Of a DNA stretch of 64,000 nt, positions 1-8,478 are shown piece after piece. The translations under genes were made by a program, and so were the position numbers. The notes under the pieces were generated by a model. It had not been told where the DNA came from and did not search any database. It worked only from the letters and a program-made list of their open reading frames with translations. This stretch comes from Winslowiella arboricola (GTDB lineage: Bacteria; Pseudomonadota; Gammaproteobacteria; Enterobacterales; Enterobacteriaceae): contig NZ_JAODIM010000038.1 in NCBI RefSeq assembly GCF_025527015.1, forward strand, positions 1 to 64,000. The letters run 5' to 3'. Each line of letters begins with the position of its first letter. The first letter of the stretch is position 1.

Positions 1-19
1 CCCCTACATACAGCGTTCC

Positions 20-137
20 GTAGGGGCGGCGTTCTCGCCGCCCGTGTTATGAATTTGCACCAGCCGTAATGACGGCGTTCTCGCCGCCCGTGTTACGAAT
101 TTGCACCAGCCGTAATAACGGCGTTCTTGCCGCCCTG
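20..137. repeat. REP-type hairpin array, three copies with 46-bp period
   Basis: Three hairpin cores start at 24, about 70 and about 116. The first is a perfect inverted repeat (stem GGGCGGCG, loop TTCT, stem CGCCGCCC) preceded by the tetranucleotide GTAG. The GGCG of successive copies falls at 28, 74 and 120, an exact 46-bp period, and the linker carries GAATTTGCAC and CAGCCGTAAT. The third copy is slightly degenerate. The array lies just downstream of the rcsC stop codon. GTAG plus a GC-rich palindrome is the layout of REP sequences mobilised by RAYT transposases; no such transposase gene is in this window. Confidence 0.85.
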
Positions 138-139
138 AT

Positions 140-2989
140 TTACCCTTCCCTGCCTTTTCTTACCCGCTCTGCATAAAACGACAAGGTCTTCTGTAGCGTA
201 TCCAGCGTCACTGGCTTCGACAGACAGTTATCCATCCCTGCTTCCATACACCGCTGCTTCTCTTCCGCCAGCGCATTTGCCGTCACGCCAATAACCGGGA
301 AAGTGTGTCCCAACTGGCGTAAACGCTGCGTCAGGCGATAACCATCCATATTCGGCATATTGACATCGCTGAGGACAATATCGATTTCACTGCGGCTAAT
401 CACATTCAGCGCATCGACACCGTCCTGCGCGGTTTTCACCCGGAAGCCCAGCGATCCTAATTGATCGGACAGCAGCATACGGTTAATCGGATGATCGTCA
501 ACCACCAGGATCAGAATATCCTCGTTATTCACACTCTCTTCCGCTACCGGCGCCAGCGCCAGACCTTCCGGCACATCAAGCGGTACGCGATAGATGCGCC
601 CCAGCAGCGCCGGTAACTCGTGTGGCGTGGCGGTACTGTAGACCCAGCGCCCGCTGCTCACTTCCTGCGGCATATCAATATGCAGGCCATCGAACTCAAT
701 CACCGCGCGTACCTGACGCTGCGCGATAAAATCATAGTCGGTAATTATCACATCATCGCTGCCGTAACGACTTTCGTCATAGCGATAAACCTGAATACCG
801 TGTTCATGCAGCAGGCTTTCAAGGAAGCTGGCGAGATACTCATTGCGCAGTTCCAGCCATACCTGCTTATCCTGCAAACCTTCATGCAGCGGTGGCGCAA
901 CCACCTGACTGTTATACAACGGTATACGGATAATAAACTGGCTGCCCATCCCTGGCTCGGAATCCACCTCGATATCGCCATCCATCATATTGATCAGCTT
1001 TTCACAGATCGCCAGCCCTAAGCCGGTGCCCTGGAAGTTGCGCTGCACGCCAGTCCCGACCTGGAAGAAAGGATCAAACAGACGGGTAATCTCTTTCGCC
1101 GGAATGCCGACGCCGGTATCGCGCACACGAAACGCCAGATAACCCTCTTTCACATAGGCATGGAGAATAATGCAGCCGGTATGGGTAAATTTAATCGCGT
1201 TATTCAGCAGATTAGAGATCACCTGCTGTAAGCGCAGCGGATCGCCGTCCAGTGAAATCGGCACTTTGCTGTCGATAAAACAGTAAAGGGTCAGGCGCTT
1301 TTTCACCACCAGCGACAGATAGTTGGAGGCGATATGGGTAATGATCTCACGCGGCGAAAACTCACGCGGCTCAATACGCAACTGTTCCGATTCGATTTTC
1401 GAGAAGTCGAGAATATCGCTGATAATTTTCAGCAACAGGCTGGAGGAGTTGGTCATCGCGGTAACCAGCGACTCAACCCCTTTGGGCAGCGCTTTGGTCT
1501 GTAACAGATCGAGGTTGCCGATAATGCCATACAGCGGGGTACGCAGTTCATGGCTGACGGTGGCAAGGAACATTGATTTCGACTGGCTGGCCTGCTCTGC
1601 CGCCTGCGCCATCTCCTGCAATGACTCTTCCATTTTCACGCGCGCGCTGACATCTACCAGCACGCAAATCGCGACATTTTCATTGCGATAGCGGGAGTGC
1701 ACAAAACTGATTTGCAGATTGGTATTGCTGCCGGTCAGCACATCGACAAAGTTAACCTGCTGACCACAGATAATCTCCGTCAGGCGCTGACGATCTTCCT
1801 GGGTCAGCAAACTGAGATAATTATGCGCCAGCTCATTACTGAGAATATTGGTGCCGTCACTGGTGCGCAGAATACAGATCCCTACCGGCGCCGAGGCGAC
1901 AATCTTACGGTTAAACTGCTCATGCTCTTCCAGCCGGTGGGCGTTATCTTCCGCCGGCAGGAACATGCGGCGCTCAAACAGCCACGCCAGTGAAAACAGT
2001 ACAATGCCGCTTAAAAAATTCAGCAATAGCGCATTGATCATCAGCATCTTCAGCTGGCTGACCAGCACGTCGGTGGAGATGGAATAGACCACACTCAGCG
2101 ATGAAGGCTGCAGGGTTTTCTTCAGCACCAGCTGCTTATAGCCATCGAGGTAGCCAAACCAGGCTTTATCATCCGGCATACTATCGGTGGGTAAGCTGAC
2201 GCCATTGCGCGCCGAAGAGAGAATCGGCTGATTATTCTGGTCAATAATGGTGGCGACCACCGGCAGGTTGCCCGGCGCAATAAAATCATCCAGCCGGATA
2301 TTCTGTTCAATCCCCAGCAGCGCCTCCAGTTTATTGGCGACATACACCGGGGTGATCATATAGAAGTAACCCACGCCCGGTTGGGTGGTGGAGGCAATCC
2401 AGTAAAGGCTGTTTTTACGCTCAACGGTATTGCTGTTACGGTAACGCAAGATACGCTCATTCAGCGACTTCAGCGCCCGTTCGCGATCGACCGACGCACT
2501 GCCGATACCGAAATCCGCCAGGCACAGACTTTCACCGCCAATAAAGAACACGCGGTTCAGTTCATAGGCGGAAGAGAAGTTGGCTTTCCAGTAATTAAGG
2601 AAATAACTGAGGGATTCCAGCGAGCTGCGCCAGGTGCTGCTCATCGATGAACAATCAGAATCCGCATACAGCGGGTAAAACTGCGGCAAGGTGGCTTTGC
2701 CAGGGAAGACGCCATTCAGCATATCCATGCCGTTAGCGGAAGAGTTAAGGCGGTTTTCCGCAATATATTTCAGTTCGCGCGTAACGTCGGTAGAGTGATG
2801 GATATACCACTGCGCCTGATCATAGTTGGCGCTGAACTCCTGGCGCACCTGCGACTCTTTCTCGTGTAACACGTTAATGATAAAAAAGGCGGTCAGCAGC
2901 GCACCCAGCGTCCATAGCATTAATGCCAGCGCCCGGAACAGGTAGCGGGAGATCCTTAACGTGGTGCGAAACGAGACAAGATATTTCAA
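140..2989 (-). CDS. rcsC: RcsC hybrid sensor histidine kinase of the Rcs phosphorelay
   Basis: Inner-membrane hybrid sensor kinase that, in the known Rcs system, passes phosphate through RcsD to RcsB to control capsule, motility and envelope stress genes. From the chosen start it is 949 residues, the length of E. coli RcsC. Seen: membrane segment about 16-40, periplasmic domain, second membrane segment about 316-339, HisKA motif SHELRTPLYG with His near 480, ATPase motifs DTGVGIP and GTGLGLAI, and a C-terminal receiver with Asp875 in DVNMPNMDGY. No ATG fits: the only upstream in-frame start (3088) adds 33 residues unlike the family, whereas TTG at 2989 aligns with the conserved KYL-SFRTTL N-terminus. 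rcsD and rcsB are not in the window and may lie beyond the left edge. Confidence 0.95.
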   Translation of the reverse strand: MKYLVSFRTTLRISRYLFRALALMLWTLGALLTAFFIINVLHEKESQVRQEFSANYDQAQWYIHHSTDVTRELKYIAENRLNSSANGMDMLNGVFPGKATLPQFYPLYADSDCSSMSSTWRSSLESLSYFLNYWKANFSSAYELNRVFFIGGESLCLADFGIGSASVDRERALKSLNERILRYRNSNTVERKNSLYWIASTTQPGVGYFYMITPVYVANKLEALLGIEQNIRLDDFIAPGNLPVVATIIDQNNQPILSSARNGVSLPTDSMPDDKAWFGYLDGYKQLVLKKTLQPSSLSVVYSISTDVLVSQLKMLMINALLLNFLSGIVLFSLAWLFERRMFLPAEDNAHRLEEHEQFNRKIVASAPVGICILRTSDGTNILSNELAHNYLSLLTQEDRQRLTEIICGQQVNFVDVLTGSNTNLQISFVHSRYRNENVAICVLVDVSARVKMEESLQEMAQAAEQASQSKSMFLATVSHELRTPLYGIIGNLDLLQTKALPKGVESLVTAMTNSSSLLLKIISDILDFSKIESEQLRIEPREFSPREIITHIASNYLSLVVKKRLTLYCFIDSKVPISLDGDPLRLQQVISNLLNNAIKFTHTGCIILHAYVKEGYLAFRVRDTGVGIPAKEITRLFDPFFQVGTGVQRNFQGTGLGLAICEKLINMMDGDIEVDSEPGMGSQFIIRIPLYNSQVVAPPLHEGLQDKQVWLELRNEYLASFLESLLHEHGIQVYRYDESRYGSDDVIITDYDFIAQRQVRAVIEFDGLHIDMPQEVSSGRWVYSTATPHELPALLGRIYRVPLDVPEGLALAPVAEESVNNEDILILVVDDHPINRMLLSDQLGSLGFRVKTAQDGVDALNVISRSEIDIVLSDVNMPNMDGYRLTQRLRQLGHTFPVIGVTANALAEEKQRCMEAGMDNCLSKPVTLDTLQKTLSFYAERVRKGREG

Positions 2990-3176
2990 GAGGAACCTAT
3001 GGCGGCAAAGTGTCGGCGCGGTTTTTGCGATCCCGATACAGTAGCTGTACTGGTAATAAAAAGCCAGAACTGGCGCTGCGGTTAGCAACGGAACTGCCCT
3101 TCATTACAAAATATGTCCTGCTTAAAGAAAATTAGTCGTGGCCAGCAACGGCGGACTCACCGAACAAGGATCTGTT

Positions 3177-3416
3177 ATGGAAAGTAATATGGTTAAATGC
3201 AAACTGATACTCTCAACGCTGCTCGGCGCGGCTTGCGGAGCCGCACTAATGTATTACGTGCTGCTCGCTGTCATCATTAATATCTTCGTTGGCCCAATCT
3301 ATGGCGAAGATCAAATGAGTCAGAATTTTATGATTTTCCTTGTTGGAATGCCCTTGCTGACTATAGCAGGAGCCGTAACCGGCTGGCTGATAGCGCGAAA
3401 ACTGCTTGCCAACTAA
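3177..3416 (+). CDS. Small two-helix membrane protein of unknown function
   Basis: A 79-residue protein with two hydrophobic stretches, about residues 9-35 (many Ala, Gly, Leu, Val, Ile) and about 48-74, separated by a short polar loop with GEDQMSQ. It probably spans the inner membrane twice. ATG 3177 is chosen because AAGGA lies about seven bases upstream; an in-frame GTG at 3138 would add 13 polar residues. It is divergent from rcsC and precedes the toxin-antitoxin pair. I do not recognise the family, and neither sequence nor neighbours give a function. Confidence 0.7.
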   Translation: MESNMVKCKLILSTLLGAACGAALMYYVLLAVIINIFVGPIYGEDQMSQNFMIFLVGMPLLTIAGAVTGWLIARKLLAN

Positions 3417-3534
3417 AGACATAAAAACAGGGTTTACAGTCAATTTAAAGGGATTTAATATAGATATATAGCCCTATACAGGAAGTACAGGATGTGGCGC
3501 AGATAGTCTGGTGCAGAAATTACAAGGAAATGTA

Positions 3535-3798
3535 ATGACCCAGTTAAGCTGGACGGGTAAAGCCGCGAAAGATTTGCGGAAGATACCGTCAAAAGATCAG
3601 CAGGCCGTTCGCGAGAAAATCAATACGCTGCTTTACTATCCGAATATTGGCAATCTTGATTTCAGAAAACTGACTGACAGAGACAACCAGTATCGCCTGA
3701 GAGTTGGCAGCTACCGCGTTCTTATCGAGGTACAGAATGGGGAGCCCGTGGTCATGGAAATCCAGCGAATTTTACGCAGGAGCAGTACAACGTATTAA
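3535..3798 (+). CDS. RelE/ParE-superfamily toxin of a toxin-antitoxin pair
   Basis: An 87-residue protein with the RelE-like pattern: WTGKAAKDLRKIP at the start, a central DFRKLTDRDNQYRLRVGSYRV segment (read in parts; the YRLRVGSYRV strand is the family hallmark), and a basic C-terminus with RILRRSS. Members usually cleave translated mRNA or, in ParE, inhibit gyrase; which applies is not visible. ATG 3535 has AAGGA six bases upstream; a GTG at 3511 is a weaker choice. An XRE-type antitoxin gene follows 83 bases later. Toxin-first order resembles HigBA and RelE/XRE modules. Confidence 0.85.
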   Translation: MTQLSWTGKAAKDLRKIPSKDQQAVREKINTLLYYPNIGNLDFRKLTDRDNQYRLRVGSYRVLIEVQNGEPVVMEIQRILRRSSTTY

Positions 3799-3881
3799 CG
3801 TCGGTTACGGTCTGCGTCCGATATGTTGGTCAGACGAACAGGCGTTCGGCTACAGCAAAAAATCATTATCAGGAATTATCT

Positions 3882-4253
3882 ATGGCTATCCAATATATTA
3901 CTAACGCCAAAGGTGAGCGAATTTCCGTGGTTATTCCCGTCGCATTTTTCGAAATGCTGATTGCAGAGCGGGAACGGGACGAACGCTATGAATCCATCCA
4001 GGATGAAGCTGGCGCAAGCGATAATGTTAAATATCCCAATGAGGTGATTAACATTTTCTCCGCTAAAAATTGCACTATGCAGGCCGCCTGGCGCCTCTAC
4101 CGCGGCATGACGCAAAAACAGGTTGCGGAGAAACTCGGTATCACCCAGGCATCAGTATCCGAGTTTGAGAAATCGGAGAAACCACGTAAAGAAAATCTTG
4201 AGCGCCTTGCCGCCCTGTATCAATGCACGCCTGAACAGCTGACACTTGAATAA
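3882..4253 (+). CDS. XRE-family antitoxin with C-terminal helix-turn-helix
   Basis: A 123-residue protein. Residues about 70-120 form an HTH of the Cro/C1 type (MTQKQVAEKLGITQASVSEF, then a recognition-helix tail and CTPEQL). The N-terminal 60 residues are acidic and charged (ERERDERYESIQDE), fitting a toxin-binding segment. It lies 83 bases after the RelE-like toxin on the same strand. By analogy with HigA/RelB-type antitoxins it should neutralise the toxin and repress the pair's promoter. It ends just before a bidirectional terminator shared with convergent gyrA. Confidence 0.85.
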   Translation: MAIQYITNAKGERISVVIPVAFFEMLIAERERDERYESIQDEAGASDNVKYPNEVINIFSAKNCTMQAAWRLYRGMTQKQVAEKLGITQASVSEFEKSEKPRKENLERLAALYQCTPEQLTLE

Positions 4254-4263
4254 CTCAGCCGCA

Positions 4264-4299
4264 TAAAAAAAGGCCAGCAATCAATGCTGGCCTTTTTAT
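4264..4299. terminator. Bidirectional intrinsic terminator between the antitoxin gene and gyrA
   Basis: A perfect 9-bp stem (AGGCCAGCA 4271-4279, TGCTGGCCT 4285-4293) with a five-base loop. It is flanked by an A-run on the left and a T-run on the right, so it should work on both strands, ending the toxin-antitoxin transcript and gyrA. Confidence 0.9.
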
Positions 4300-4313
4300 C
4301 TCACGCTTAACGA

Positions 4314-6950
4314 TTACTCGTCGTCGCCTTCCGGGATATCGTCATCGCTTTCCACTTCTGGCGCGATCTCGTCATCACCTTCCGCCACGCTGCCGTCGAT
4401 AGCATCAAGTTCTTCTTCTGCTACCGGCTCTGCCACACGTTGCAGGCCAACCACGTTTTCATCTTCTGCGGTACGAATCAGGATCACACCCTGGGTGTTA
4501 CGACCCACGACGCTGACCTCAGACACGCGGGTACGCACCAGCGTACCGGCATCGGTGATCATCATAATCTGATCGCCATCGACCACCTGCACCGCACCGA
4601 TAACCGGTCCGTTACGTTCGGTGACTTTGATCGAGATAACACCCTGCGTTGCACGCGACTTGGTCGGGTATTCGCTGTTACCGGTACGTTTACCGTAACC
4701 GTTCTGCGTCACCGTCATGATCGCGCCCTCTTCACGAGGAATGATCAGCGAAACAACGCGGTCGCCTTCTGCCAGCTTGATACCACGCACACCGGAAGCG
4801 GTACGGCCCATGGCGCGTACTGCCTGCTCGGCGAAGCGCACCACTTTACCGGCAGCGGAGAACAGCATCGCTTCGTCGTTGCCATCGGTCAGCGCCACGC
4901 CAATCAGTTCGTCGTCATCACGCAGATTGACGGCAATAATACCGGCGCTGCGTGGACGGCTGAACTCGGTCAGCGCCGTTTTCTTCACGGTACCGCTGGC
5001 GGTAGCCATAAAGATATTCAGACCTTCCGCATATTCACGCACCGGCAGAATCGCCGTGATACGCTCATTCTGCTCCAGCGGCAGCAGGTTGACGATTGGA
5101 CGTCCACGCGCACCACGGCTGGCTTCCGGCAGCTGATAGACCTTCATCCAGTAGAGACGGCCACGGCTGGAGAAGCAGAGGATAGTGTCATGGGTGTTAG
5201 CCACCAGCAGACGGTCAATAAAGTCTTCTTCTTTAATACGCGCGGCCGATTTACCTTTACCACCACGACGCTGCGCTTCGTAATCAGTCAGCGGCTGATA
5301 CTTAACGTAGCCCTGGTGCGACAGGGTAACCACAACATCTTCCTGGTTGATCAGGTCTTCGATATTGATATCGGCGCTGTTAGCAGTGATTTCGGTGCGA
5401 CGCGCATCGCCAAACTGATCGCGGATCAGTTCCAGCTCTTCACGAATCACTTCCATCAGGCGCTCAGCGCTTTCCAGAATATGCAGCAACTCTGCAATCT
5501 GCTCCAGCAGCGCTTTGTACTCGTCCAGCAGTTTTTCGTGCTCAAGGCCAGTCAGCTTCTGCAGACGCAGATCCAGAATCGCCTGAGCCTGCTGCTCGGT
5601 CAGATAGTATTGACCATCACGAATACCAAACTCATCTTCCAGCCACTCCGGACGCGCGGCGTTGTCACCGGCACGTTCCAGCATCGCTGAGACGTTGCCC
5701 AGATCCCATGGACGGGCAATCAGGCCAGCTTTAGCTTCGGCAGGCGTTGATGCACTGCGGATCAGTTCGATAATCGGATCGATATTCGCCAGTGCAATTG
5801 CCAGCGCCTCAAGGATATGGGCGCGATCGCGCGCTTTGCGCAGTTCGAAAATGGTACGACGGGTCACCACTTCACGACGATGGCGCACAAAGGCGACGAT
5901 AATATCCTTCAGCGGCATAATCTTCGGCTGGCCCTGGTCCAGCGCCACCATATTGATACCGAAGGAGGTCTGCAGCTGAGTCAGCGAGTAGAGGTTATTC
6001 AGCACCACTTCGCCAACCGCATCGCGTTTAATCTCAATCACGATGCGCATGCCGTCTTTGTCGGACTCATCACGCAGCGCGCTGATGCCTTCCAGACGCT
6101 TCTCTTTCACCAGCTCGGCGATCTTCTCGATCAGGCGCGCTTTGTTCACCTGATACGGAATTTCGTTGATGATGATGGTTTCACGACCGGTTTTAGCGTC
6201 AGCTTCCACCTGGCCACGGGCGCGGATATAGATTTTGCCGCGACCAGTGCGATAGGCTTCTTCGATACCACGACGACCATTAATAAAGGCCGCCGTCGGG
6301 AAGTCTGGTCCGGTGATATGTTCCATCAGCCCTTCAACGCTGATGTTTTCATCCTCGATGTAGGCCAGACAGCCATTAACCACTTCGGTCAGGTTATGTG
6401 GAGGAATATTGGTCGCCATACCGACGGCAATACCGGACGAGCCGTTAATCAGCAGGTTCGGTACTTTCGTTGGCATCACTTCCGGGATCTGCTCAGTGCC
6501 GTCATAGTTAGGCACATAATCGACAGTCTCTTTTTCCAGATCCGCCAGCAGTTCGTGGGCGATTTTCGACATGCGAACTTCGGTATAACGCATCGCAGCC
6601 GCGGAATCGCCGTCAACGGAACCGAAGTTACCCTGACCATCGACCAGCATATAGCGCAATGAGAATGGCTGCGCCATACGCACAATAGTGTCGTACACCG
6701 CGGTATCACCGTGTGGGTGATATTTACCGATGACGTCGCCGACCACACGGGCAGACTTTTTATAAGCTTTATTCCAGTCGTTACCGAGAACGTGCATGGC
6801 GAAAAGCACACGACGGTGGACAGGTTTCAGTCCATCCCGAACATCTGGTAATGCGCGGCCAACGATGACCGACATGGCGTAATCAAGGTAAGAGTTCTTT
6901 AACTCTTCCTCAATATTGACCGGTGTAATTTCTCTGGCAAGGTCGCTCAT
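4314..6950 (-). CDS. gyrA: DNA gyrase subunit A
   Basis: Catalytic breakage-reunion subunit of DNA gyrase (A2B2 with GyrB), which introduces negative supercoils. It is 878 residues against 875 in E. coli. Seen: conserved N-terminus [20 protein letters not shown], catalytic Tyr in AAMRYTE (Tyr122 region), the quinolone-pocket segment around 78-90 with Thr83 and Asp87, the GyrA box QRRGGKG, and an acidic C-terminal tail. Position 83 is Ser in E. coli and Thr here. The gene stands alone, divergent from ubiG. A TATACT/TTCACC promoter candidate lies about 45 bases upstream of the start. Confidence 0.98.
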   Translation of the reverse strand: MSDLAREITPVNIEEELKNSYLDYAMSVIVGRALPDVRDGLKPVHRRVLFAMHVLGNDWNKAYKKSARVVGDVIGKYHPHGDTAVYDTIVRMAQPFSLRYMLVDGQGNFGSVDGDSAAAMRYTEVRMSKIAHELLADLEKETVDYVPNYDGTEQIPEVMPTKVPNLLINGSSGIAVGMATNIPPHNLTEVVNGCLAYIEDENISVEGLMEHITGPDFPTAAFINGRRGIEEAYRTGRGKIYIRARGQVEADAKTGRETIIINEIPYQVNKARLIEKIAELVKEKRLEGISALRDESDKDGMRIVIEIKRDAVGEVVLNNLYSLTQLQTSFGINMVALDQGQPKIMPLKDIIVAFVRHRREVVTRRTIFELRKARDRAHILEALAIALANIDPIIELIRSASTPAEAKAGLIARPWDLGNVSAMLERAGDNAARPEWLEDEFGIRDGQYYLTEQQAQAILDLRLQKLTGLEHEKLLDEYKALLEQIAELLHILESAERLMEVIREELELIRDQFGDARRTEITANSADINIEDLINQEDVVVTLSHQGYVKYQPLTDYEAQRRGGKGKSAARIKEEDFIDRLLVANTHDTILCFSSRGRLYWMKVYQLPEASRGARGRPIVNLLPLEQNERITAILPVREYAEGLNIFMATASGTVKKTALTEFSRPRSAGIIAVNLRDDDELIGVALTDGNDEAMLFSAAGKVVRFAEQAVRAMGRTASGVRGIKLAEGDRVVSLIIPREEGAIMTVTQNGYGKRTGNSEYPTKSRATQGVISIKVTERNGPVIGAVQVVDGDQIMMITDAGTLVRTRVSEVSVVGRNTQGVILIRTAEDENVVGLQRVAEPVAEEELDAIDGSVAEGDDEIAPEVESDDDIPEGDDE

Positions 6951-6995
6951 AGAGCCGCTATCCCTCTACATTAGTCCCGGATTCAAAGGTGCGAA

Positions 6996-7024
6996 AGTAT
7001 ATCACATTGCGCCGAAACGGTGAA
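6996..7024 (-). promoter_or_regulatory. Candidate gyrA promoter
   Basis: On the minus strand, -35 TTCACC (7019-7024) and -10 TATACT (6996-7001) are separated by 17 bases. The -35 matches consensus at 4 of 6 positions. It sits about 45 bases upstream of the gyrA ATG. No experimental support is visible. Confidence 0.5.
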
Positions 7025-7088
7025 TGGAAAGCGTCGTAATGCCGTGCTTTATTATACTGCGCGGCGGTGTTTCAGATCTCCCCACCCA

Positions 7089-7112
7089 GGGCCGGCGTTC
7101 TCGCCGCGCGTG
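7089..7112 (+). repeat. Degenerate REP hairpin upstream of ubiG
   Basis: A single, partly decayed copy of the window's REP family: GGGCCGGCG, loop TTCT, CGCCGCGCG. GTAG is absent. It lies 49 bases before the ubiG start, so it would fall in the leader or promoter region. Confidence 0.7.
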
Positions 7113-7160
7113 AGAAAGTATATACTCTGGGCAAATCTTTATTGCCGGAGTCCAGATTCA

Positions 7161-7892
7161 ATGAATGTAAACCCAAAACCTGCCGCATCGAATGTTGATC
7201 ACGCTGAAATAGCTAAGTTTGAAGCGGTCGCCTCGCGCTGGTGGGATATGGAAGGTGAATTCAAGCCACTGCACCGCATTAACCCGCTGCGTCTCGGCTA
7301 TATTGCGCAGCACGCCGATGGCCTGTTTGGCAAAAAGGTGCTGGATGTCGGCTGCGGCGGCGGGATTCTGGCGGAGAGCATGGCGCGTGAAGGCGCAGTG
7401 GTGACCGGTCTGGATATGGGCGCCGAACCGCTGGAAGTGGCGCGCCTGCATGCGCTGGAGAGTGGCGTTAACATTGATTACGTGCAGCAAACCGTTGAAG
7501 AGCACGCGGAGCAGTTCGCCGGCCAGTACGATGTGGTGACCTGCATGGAGATGCTGGAGCATGTGCCGGATCCACGTTCCGTGGTGCATGCCTGCGCCCG
7601 TCTGGTGAAACCGGGCGGCGAAGTGTTTTTCTCCACCCTGAACCGCAACAGCAAAGCCTGGCTGATGGCGATTCTCGGCGCTGAATATATCCTGCGCATG
7701 GTGCCGCGCGGCACCCACGACATTAAGAAGTTTATCCGCCCGGCCGAGCTGCTGAACTGGGTTGATGAAACCCCGCTGCGCGAACGCCATATTATTGGCC
7801 TGCATTACAATCCACTGACCAATAAATTCCGTTTAGGGCGCGGTGTGGATGTCAATTATATGGTGCATACCCATAGCGTAATTGAATCCTGA
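7161..7892 (+). CDS. ubiG: Ubiquinone O-methyltransferase UbiG
   Basis: SAM-dependent methyltransferase performing both O-methylation steps of ubiquinone biosynthesis. It is 243 residues (E. coli 240). Seen: motif [17 protein letters not shown] around 63-78, the acidic [13 protein letters not shown] motif II, and [14 protein letters not shown] 7161 gives the conserved start MNVNPKPA with GGAG upstream; an in-frame ATG at 7020 would add 47 atypical residues. Divergent from gyrA. A REP pair follows directly after the stop codon. Confidence 0.97.
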   Translation: MNVNPKPAASNVDHAEIAKFEAVASRWWDMEGEFKPLHRINPLRLGYIAQHADGLFGKKVLDVGCGGGILAESMAREGAVVTGLDMGAEPLEVARLHALESGVNIDYVQQTVEEHAEQFAGQYDVVTCMEMLEHVPDPRSVVHACARLVKPGGEVFFSTLNRNSKAWLMAILGAEYILRMVPRGTHDIKKFIRPAELLNWVDETPLRERHIIGLHYNPLTNKFRLGRGVDVNYMVHTHSVIES

Positions 7893-7900
7893 CCGCTGAA

Positions 7901-7969
7901 GGCGGTGAGAACGCCGTCATTGCGGCCGGTGCAAATTATCAACACGGGCGGCGAGAACGCCGCCCCTGC
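7901..7969 (-). repeat. Two REP hairpins with 46-bp spacing downstream of ubiG
   Basis: Two cores in inverse orientation to the left-edge array; their GAGAACGCC motifs begin at 7907 and 7953, again 46 bp apart, with GTGCAAATTAT in the linker. The second is a perfect 8-bp stem followed by CTGC in place of CTAC. Starting eight bases after the ubiG stop, it may protect the 3' end or act in termination. Confidence 0.85.
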
Positions 7970-8327
7970 AGGGGATATCTGAACCGCCCGCCATCAACCC
8001 GACATCCCACTGTCATACTTTTTTCTTAGTGTATCCCCCGCCAGCCAGATCTTTTTCCTTCTGTACGCATACCAACCTAAATTATAGGGTATTTACGACT
8101 GGCGATAAAATCGTCGGGCTTATGTCAGCGGAGCGATAAAATCGCCCTGCTTAGACCACTTTTGCGACAAAGAAAAGTGGCTGGAATAAGCAATGGATAT
8201 AAAATCAGCGGTCGATCAAATAATTCATTTTTTTATCATAAGGATTGACAGGCCGACGAGCCTTGAGAAACGTGGACTTAGGAAAAAAGCCAGCCCCCGA
8301 ACCGCAAAATCATGAAGAAATCAACTC
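7970..8327. other. Non-coding stretch upstream of the nrd promoter, with short repeats
   Basis: No convincing gene. It contains two copies of GCGATAAAATCG (8102-8113 and 8133-8144), 31 bp apart, each a small hairpin. A further inverted repeat, CCACTTTT (8156-8163) with AAAAGTGG (8173-8180), has a nine-base loop. The remainder (8181-8327) shows nothing I can name. Confidence 0.6.
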
Positions 8328-8355
8328 TTGTTATACGCGTACAAGTTACTAGAAT
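8328..8355 (+). promoter_or_regulatory. Candidate nrdA promoter
   Basis: -35 TTGTTA (8328-8333) and -10 TAGAAT (8350-8355) with a 16-base spacer. The predicted start point falls at about 8361-8363, inside the first NrdR-type box, which suits repression by occlusion. The leader to nrdA would be about 115 bases. Confidence 0.55.
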
Positions 8356-8403
8356 ACTCACCATCTAGTTACACATTCATCCCCTACCCCCTATATGTAG
8401 TGT
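8356..8403 (+). promoter_or_regulatory. Pair of NrdR-type boxes upstream of nrdAB
   Basis: The downstream box (8388-8403) matches the NrdR palindrome (ACACTATATATAGTGT form) at 13 of 16 positions. The upstream box (8356-8371) is weaker, with TCTAG at its core, matching about 9 of 16. Their starts are 32 bp apart, about three helical turns, which is the known arrangement for cooperative NrdR binding. nrdR itself is outside the window. Confidence 0.7.
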
Positions 8404-8443
8404 TTATCCACAGAGTTACTCACAATGAGATTTCTGTGTATAA
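8404..8443. promoter_or_regulatory. Two DnaA boxes upstream of nrdA
   Basis: A perfect DnaA box TTATCCACA at 8404-8412 (plus strand) and TTATACACA on the minus strand at 8435-8443. E. coli nrdAB also has paired DnaA boxes tying expression to replication initiation. Here both lie between the NrdR boxes and the nrdA start, in the presumed leader. Confidence 0.75.
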
Positions 8444-8478
8444 ACCGGGGATAATTTCACGGACAGGTAAAACGCGAC

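Noticed and set aside
5817-6662. Long plus-strand frame opposite gyrA
   Set aside because: It is an antisense frame of a highly conserved gene; long shadow frames are expected in G+C-rich DNA.
8101-8450. Chromosomal origin (oriC), suggested by DnaA boxes and AT-rich DNA
   Set aside because: Only two DnaA boxes are present, both tied to the nrdA leader, and there are no neighbouring origin genes such as mnmG or dnaA.
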